Source: Ligula intestinalis
Taxonomy: Eukaryota > Platyhelminthes > Cestoda > Diphyllobothriidea > Diphyllobothriidae
Assembly (NCBI GenBank): GCA_036362985.1
Contig: JAYGXS010000010.1
Location: 2,782,771-2,846,770 of the forward strand
Direction: 5' to 3'
Length of the DNA stretch: 64,000 bases
The notes under the pieces were generated by a model that saw nothing but the letters and a program-made list of their open reading frames with translations, ran no database searches and was not told the DNA's origin. Shown here one piece after another: positions 57,801 through 64,000 of this stretch. Position numbers and translations under genes: made by a program. How positions within the stretch are numbered: position 1 is the first letter of the stretch; every line of letters begins with the position of its first letter.

Positions 57801-58744
57801 TCTCAATTGACCAAAAAAAACACCCTTCTGAAACACGATACAGGGAGATGGTTGAAACCTGAATTCTTGATGTCAGAACCGAGAAGTCTATGAACATGTT
57901 GGTGTAAGAAATGTCAACATCAATGGAATAAACACGCAACTGCCCATTTTTCAAACAAGAAGTACTAAAGGTAGCATGCATTTTATATGGTTAAGGTGTC
58001 ATACCGTACTACCGAATAGGTAATAGTCAAAACTGCTGAAAATGTTTCGCCTTTCTTCATTTTTCCGAACTAACTCTCGTCTTCACTAAAGTTCCTTGCG
58101 AACTTTATACACGGCACTTTAGTCAAACTGCTGACTCACGCATTTGTCACAGGACACCATCGTTTAAAGAAGCGAATCATTTTTATCCAGGTAAAAATCT
58201 AAAGATGTGAGCTTCGTGAGCAAACGAGCCAGTCGAGAAACCACAGTATTTAGGTCATCATCGGGTAATCCTGGCAAGACATAGGCAAACAGGCCCGCAA
58301 CAAGAGACACAAAAGGTCAGAAAGAGCACCAGTTTTGTCGTGGAGGTCGGTGTCAAGAAGTAGATGCTAGAGGTTTTTGCTAACTCAATGTGATCAAGCC
58401 GTATGTGGCCCTCGCAGGGCACAGTACAGGCTTTAGGTTGGTGTCAAATATTAAGATCAACCGACTGAAAGTAAACTGATGCAAAGTGGAGTCTGCCAAA
58501 AATGGCACAGCAAAATGGCTTTGGATATTTACGACTCTGACTTGTTGGTCAGCTCCCACCATACAATCTCTTGCACTACAGTTTGATCCAGCCGCTAATT
58601 GTTTGACTATTCTCAGTTGACATAGCAGAGACTGAGTTCTTCGGGAAGGCGTTTAGTTTTGTAAGGTAATGAAAGTGTAAATGTTGGGCATTGATTTCTA
58701 TTCAAAATGCCATAACAAGTGGTTCATCAAAGTCAACCGATCTA
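54850..58744 (-). repeat. Copy C of the composite repeat, inverted part
   Basis: 57650-58570 is the reverse of 780-1660. 56490-56660 is a second reverse copy of about 1190-1330. 54850-55440 is the reverse of 1700-2250. Pieces between these are rearranged. No gene is seen. Confidence 0.55.
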
Positions 58745-59463
58745 ATGATGTCACTTTTTCCTACAGTTGGCGTAAGTTAGTGTCAACGTCCAGAGTGCGC
58801 CACGCACGAAAATGAATCACAGCCAGGTTTTGAAAAGCACGCGTATTTACCGGCAAGGGCGCATGGTTGCACGTTTTGATGGCTGTTTTCGCCACAGGGG
58901 CCCATTCATATTCCCAATCATTTCACTCGTCATCTGCTATTTATATAAGACACACAACAGTCCAATTAATTAGCGTTAATGCAATGTCTCAGAATCACAT
59001 TATGTACACGTCTGGTGAACTATTGAGACCGCACATGCCGATGTTGCTTTTCGTTGGATGTGGGTCGACCATGTGTGCGTAACTTGGTATTTACCGAACT
59101 CGCCTACTTCAATGAGCGTTCGTTCTCACTTTTAAAGTACTTTCGCATTTTCTTATATATTTACGACAGGAAGTATGAATATGATTGGCGCCAGACCCAC
59201 TATGATAGGTCAAATAAAGATGGCCATTTCGGAGGGTTTGGGGGTTATCAATGTCAAGTTGGAGGAAAAGTTGTTGAAAGGAAGGACTCGTTTTGTACCC
59301 ATCGTGCAGCTTACTGAAATCACAATTCAAATATCAGTTCAATCATCTATGAAATTAAGCGTTTTATTCCCAAAATAGAATTTAGCGGCTGGAGGAAATC
59401 GGCTGTTGTCAACACAGGATTGCTTCTTTAACTGGCAATTCTTCATGGTGGAGTTGAGCAATG
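58745..59463 (+). pseudogene. Gene-family relic (exons 2 and 3), copy C
   Basis: A TCCTACAG acceptor at about 58762-58769, a diverged exon 2 region to about 59090, an intron, and an acceptor TTACGACAG at 59161-59169. The terminal exon has VINVKLEEKLLKG and a frameshifted end (IQISVQSSMKLSVLFPK), with the tail GVEQCQW surviving in another frame at 59451-59472. Same relic type as 1-625, inverted. Confidence 0.6.
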
Positions 59464-59472
59464 TCAATGGTA

Positions 59473-60059
59473 GTAGGAAGTTTTCACACTTCATCTAATT
59501 TATCATTATGAGGACCCTTACTGCGATTTAAAAACTGCCTTTCTTATGTACGTTTTGGTTTGATGCACTTTTTTGGTTCAATGGTGAGTTGCATCTCATG
59601 TATATGATTTACATTCATTGGAAGTGCTTAGTGTTTGTTATACACATTTTGATTTAGAATCTGCAACTGATCCATCTTTTGGAGGGGAACTCTTACCTGC
59701 TACAGCTCCTCGCTTCGAGTCTGAAAATCAAAGTAAACTCTAATGGTTTTTAATACAAATGTATCGGCTTTACTTATGTTAAGGTATTTATTAACAATTG
59801 ATCGACTTCACTATGGACTAGCGTGCGTTGATTTAGAAAACACATTTGGAATGCTACACAGGAGTGGGGTAGCAAAAATAAACATGTAAGAAGGGCCTAA
59901 GAATTTGATTCGTTTTGGAAATTCTACGATGGTTGTGGCAGTTAATTCTGGTTCGTTCCTACAATGCAGTGGGGTGGAATGCTTTAAGCTAAATAAGCAT
60001 CAGTAATGAAAGTTTTCGCGTTTGAGATATTTGCAGTAATAAGCGCGAGGGATGTTAGA
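59473..60059. repeat. 3' flank of the gene relic, copy C
   Basis: Collinear with 47570-48230. No gene is seen. Confidence 0.5.
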
Positions 60060-60240
60060 GACCCGGATAAATTGTATTATTATCCTGAGCTTTCGGTACC
60101 ACATCATCAGAGGCAAATCGAACACATCAAGCAGGCTCCAGATATAGAAGACGGGGAATGGAGGGGAATTCAATAATTTACAGTTTTGGCATTGCAAACA
60201 TGACTGCGGGGACCGATAGATCGGTATGTCTTCCCGCCTG
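60060..60240 (-). pseudogene. F1 Penelope-like 3' end, truncated
   Basis: Minus sequence equals 16970-17160: the end of the GIY-YIG frame, untranslated bases and a hammerhead. It is cut at 60240 by an AT microsatellite, where orientation relative to copy A flips. Confidence 0.65.
60076..60117 (-). ncRNA. Hammerhead ribozyme motif of F1, copy C
   Basis: CTGATGA (60104-60110), GAAA (60091-60094), loopless helix III AG/CT with C at the cleavage site (60090-60087), and inner helix I CCT/AGG (60111-60113 with 60084-60086). Helix II is GG/CC only. Outer helix I is reduced to about three pairs. Confidence 0.6.
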
Positions 60241-60259
60241 CATATATATATATATAGAA

Positions 60260-60478
60260 GGAGTTTGGTTCTATCGTAGGAAGTTTACGCCATATCAGAA
60301 TTCTTCCCATTTTACCAAACGTAATGCCTAGTTCCCTGGAAACATTTAATTCAAATGAATATATATATGTATGTATATAAGGAGTTTGGTTCTATCGTAG
60401 GAAGTTTACGCTATATCCGAATTCTCCCCATTTTACCAAACGTAATGCCTAGTTCCCTGGATACATTCAATTCAAATG
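60260..60478 (+). repeat. Tandem duplication, period 121 bp
   Basis: 'ggagtttggttctatcgtag' begins at 60260 and 60381. The about 97 bp match is followed by an AT-rich microsatellite (60241-60256 and 60357-60380). Copies A and B carry the unit once. Confidence 0.85.
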
Positions 60479-62559
60479 GCCGTTTTCCTAACTTAAAATA
60501 ATTTGCAAGGGTAAATCTACTAAGTGGATCATAATAACGTGACAACATTTGTCACATCGATGTGGTCGACATCCTGAAAAATAAGCAAATTATATATATA
60601 AACTTTTGAGAACTTTTGGAAATAAAAAGTTGCTACTTTGGATAAATTGACACTGAATCCGTGCGAACAAACACCCATATGCTTAAATTATAGAATCCTA
60701 CTGACATTTATATTATTAGGCCCCTCCCCACACTGTATTGCATTTCTTTATTATGGAGGACGTTGTTTTGTGCGTAGCAGAATCTAGATGTTTAGGTTGC
60801 TTCACACCAATTTTCGGAACAATTTACATCACAACATGGATTGACTTCGACTGAATATGGGACGGTAAATAGACTGACGCAACACTGAACATGAGAGAGA
60901 TAATAGAACATTATGACGGTGATTAAATTTGTTAGAACATTCAAAAATAAATGCTTATTCAAATAGCTTATTTCCTGCTTTACCAATTGGTGTGATGGCA
61001 AAATAGCGCAGAAACAAGTCAAAGTTGTTACTATCCACAGCTTTTTTAACCACACCATAGTCGGAAGATTCAGGTCTTCAGCAATTTTGTCTTAGTGCAG
61101 TCAACTGATCTTGAATTCGGACGCCCAACCTACTAAACTACAGCAAATACTGTGTTTTAAGGACGGATTGGCCAGACAGATTTTGCAGAGCACACTATGT
61201 GAGCTATTTCAGTTTGGCAGGGGACGTGCCAAATCCAAATTTCCTTCACATGTAGTTCTCGCCCATTCAGACGAAAAGGTTCGTTTTACTGACCTTTTGT
61301 GTCTCTTGTAGTTGTCCTGTATGTCAAAGTGCCTGTCTGCCCAGGACTAACCTATGATAACCCAAATACTGCATTATCACGTTTGGCTAGTTCACAAATG
61401 GTAACACAGGTGACGCTTTCGGATTTTCCCCACGAATGTGAGATACTCATTCCTCCAGACCATGAACTCCTGTGGCACGAATATCGACCGGCCTATTGAC
61501 TATGATGCCGTACACTTAAGTTACAAAGGAACGTACCGGAGAGGAAAGCAGATTGACGCAGGGTTCCGTAAACGGCAGCCCAGACTAAGCCAAAGTTCCT
61601 TGGGGTGACTGCCTTCCAATAACCTCATAGGCATTACCAGCTCTGTGGCTATGAACGTGTTGCAAACGAAACAATCTCTGAGACAATGGCACAGGCGAAT
61701 CGAAACCTCATTTTTACGGTTGTAAGCTTAAAGGGTAAAGCCGCATCATATGTGGTTATATGCTTGCATATATTTCAGTAATATGGGGAGATCAGAACTC
61801 ATCAATACAATCGACTAAACCGCAAATTTTCAGAGATTATAAGCATTATTAAGTAGCTGCTTGTATATTAATAATACATAAGGATATTGATGATTGCATA
61901 ACATGTTGATTTTTATGAGAAGGACACTATCATCTGAGATCCCACCATAATGCCTACGAGTGCTTAGAGCGTCAAGCATTGCTAAATAAATCATAAAAGC
62001 ACTGATGCTTAATTTGACGATCATGTTCAGTCCTGCAAGCCCTGCCAACAACTTGTTAAGATGAAATTTAGCTTGGTAATTTGGCATTTAGTTGGACAAG
62101 TTATTTGATAATAAGAAATGCTTTAGTTCGGAAAACTGCTATTTTTGTTAAAGTAATGGAGCAAAATAGGCATAAATTTTGTCTTAATCATGAGTAAGTT
62201 TATCTCAAACAAATTTGCTATGCTATAAGGTATGTCAAAACCAAAGTTTTTACTTTTATGCATTGTGCTGTGGGACAACACCAGCATAAGGAAAACATTG
62301 AATAATGCTTCCTTCCAGAACTGTAAAATGTCGTTCCAAGTTAATAAAATGGAAGTGAAGCCAACTTTAAGTAATCGCATTTATTTTCGGAAACAAGTAA
62401 CAATTTAAGTTTTAAAAATTACATTTTGCTATTCTGTCAAGTTTTATATCATAAGGTGCAGTAATAGGTTTGCATGACTCAATTGTTTTACTCCACCGAT
62501 AACTATGGTACATCCAGGAGAATCGACGTTACCTGGATATAATATGACAAAACTGTAGA
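60479..62559. repeat. Copy C of the composite repeat, direct part
   Basis: Collinear with 3680-6460 except for a deletion at about 61903 (equivalent of 5070-5510). No gene is seen. Confidence 0.6.
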
Positions 62560-62960
62560 CAAGGTACGTGAACGACATATTGATGATTGTTGATTCTAAG
62601 GAAAACAATGATGACTTCTCCAAATTTATAAATACCTTACGGTTGAATATTAAATTCCCAATGGAAACAGAACAGCTTAAAAATCTATCCTTAGCAGGGG
62701 TCGTCATTTTAAGAGAACACAGTGGTACAATATTACAAAAGGCTTTCCAGAAAATTCCAAGAATATGCAGTTCATGCATTTTTTGAATTGTACCCCAATT
62801 CACAGGAAAATAAATCTTCTGCATACCTGTTTTCAACGAGCAAGCAGAATTTGCTCCAGTGAGACCCTAAACGCAGAGCTTTCTTGCATCAAAACAGCCG
62901 TGGAAATCTTGCAAGCTTTATTCAGAAGTACACTTATTGCCAAAAGTAGACAATATGCGA
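62560..62960 (+). pseudogene. F1 reverse transcriptase C-terminal fragment (copy C)
   Basis: Best preserved F1 RT end: NDILMIVDSKENNDDFSKFI, LNIKFPMETEQLKNLSLAGV and VILREHSGTILQKAF (62568-62786). After a frameshift, QFMHFLNCTPIHRKINLLHT and SETLNAELSCIKTAV. It is broken by PLE2 at about 62960. Confidence 0.75.
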
Positions 62961-64000
62961 GTTCCAGGAAGCAGTTTAGAAGACGAAGCGATCACTGAAA
63001 CAAGAGTTACATTTCCCTGACGTTTCGAAATACCTCGGGAATCGTTAATCAGAGCTGATGCTAACATGGCTTTCGCCATGGGCAGATGGGGTGAAGACAT
63101 GCATGGGCTGCTCGGTATTTATAGTTCCTGGTGGTAATTCGCGTGTGTGTGATAACAGTGCACTTCTGTTTCCACCGCTTGGGTCTTAATTGATGCGATA
63201 ATGGCTTAGAACTTCGAGTAAGACTCATTACTTGCCACAAATGCCTTCTCAGCGGTGGATGCGGGCCTACTAATTGCGAGACAATTATTCCCGCTGTCGT
63301 TCGATATGTTGTCGCGCCCTGCCTTTCCCACGTGACTGACTCTTGTGCTCAGGAAACGTCTCAGTACACCGTATGGGAACGCGAACTCGTTGCGTTTGGG
63401 GGCCTGGGAAATATGACTCGAGCAGCTCGCGGCTCACGCACTTGTCACCTCTTGCGGGAGGAATACGATGAAACGGAGAATCGCTTTTGGCATTCCCAAA
63501 TCCACCAGTTCCTAAAGTTCTGTTCCAAGACGTACTTTACCGGCAAGGGAACGATCTACGTGTAAGTGAAGGGCTTGCCAATGGGTTTGCCAATTTCCGG
63601 ACTATATCAGGGGCTGTTTTGCAACGGTTGGAGTCGCCGGTTTTCCAACACCACAAACCAAAATTCTGGGCTCCAATTGCGGCTGATTCCTTTGTCTTAA
63701 TTTAGTGGGATCAGGTGGTGCCCTTAAAGGGATTTCGTAACGCCGTCTTCCTTGACATACAATTTACGATAAAGGAAGAAAGGAACAACCAACTGGCCTT
63801 TCTTGGTGTCTTCGTTTGTAGCAAAGACGTTAATTCCCTAAAACCTAAAGTGTTTATGATAGCAACCAACACTATGAAAATGCTAAACTACAACAGTAAC
63901 CACCGAATTGGTCACAAACGTAGCTGCGTTAAAGCCCATAACCCGGTGCAGCGAAGTGGAAGACAAAGTTGCTGAATTGCAACGCCTTCGAAGGGTTCTG
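62960..64000 (+). mobile_element. Penelope-like element PLE2, copy C, cut by window end
   Basis: The inverted 3' arm (62960-63310) has the stem and GAAACGTC on minus. The RT (63330-64000) reads TCHLLREEYDETENRFWHSQ, FLKFCSKTYFTGKGTIYV, EGLANGFANFRTISGAVLQR, KFWAPIAADSFVLI (YVDD lost), FTIKEERNNQLAFLGVFVCS and HKRSCVKAH. The GIY-YIG and direct arm, if present, lie beyond 64000. Confidence 0.8.

Noticed and set aside
1..64000. CRISPR array, operon or prokaryotic mobile element
   Set aside because: No regularly spaced repeats and no bacterial gene order; spliced genes and eukaryotic retroelements dominate.

Overview
This is a window of eukaryotic, AT-rich draft assembly (100 N at 50011-50110) made almost entirely of old repeats. 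The retroelement proteins look most like those of flatworms, and I infer a tapeworm, possibly a diphyllobothriid, from remembered protein style rather than any search. There are no prokaryotic signatures, CRISPR arrays or rRNA genes. Of the open frames, only one three-exon gene (46724-47563) reads as an intact host-type gene. A lone cysteine-rich exon (51441-51751, minus) is a second candidate.

Layout. Three large diverged copies of one composite unit lie at about 1-9800 (copy A), 17825-26570 (copy B) and 54850-64000 (copy C). Copy C is in two pieces, the first inverted and the second direct. Further partial copies lie at 14850-16830, 32000-34200, 40500-41500, 43150-44880 and 45690-49640. Each fuller unit holds a copy or relic of the same secreted-protein gene, followed downstream by a convergent Penelope-like element (PLE, here family F1). 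Gene relics are at 1-625 (-), 9774-10620 (-), 17825-18220 (-), 26390-26570 (-), 32037-32442 (+) and 58745-59463 (+).

Mobile elements. At least four PLE lineages are visible from RT (YVDD-type) and GIY-YIG fragments. F1 is the resident of the repeated unit. PLE2 is inserted inside F1 in copies A, B and C, with an inverted copy of its own 3' end placed at its 5' side. F2 lies at 12985-13505, 29226-30935 and 37206-38354. F3 lies at 34480-36870 on the minus strand and is split by a 413 bp DNA transposon (MITE) at 35578-35990. F1 and F2 carry hammerhead ribozyme motifs just downstream of the GIY-YIG region, at 17093-17139, 60076-60117, 30882-30919 and 38309-38350, plus decayed copies. A 5'-truncated CR1-like retrotransposon at 10733-12112 has a 7 bp target duplication and a paralogous empty site at 46612-46618. 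An RTE-like 3' fragment lies at 31363-31960. tRNA-headed SINE-like repeats lie at 39541-39640 and 49634-50010.

How it fits together. The parsimonious reading is that a small secreted-protein locus was amplified along with a downstream PLE. Most copies decayed, and later PLE, CR1, RTE, MITE and SINE insertions broke them up. One copy, at 46.7-47.6 kb, kept its TATA box, splice sites, signal peptide and stop codon. Its first half has features of a cystatin-like fold; its second half is a helical extension I do not recognise.
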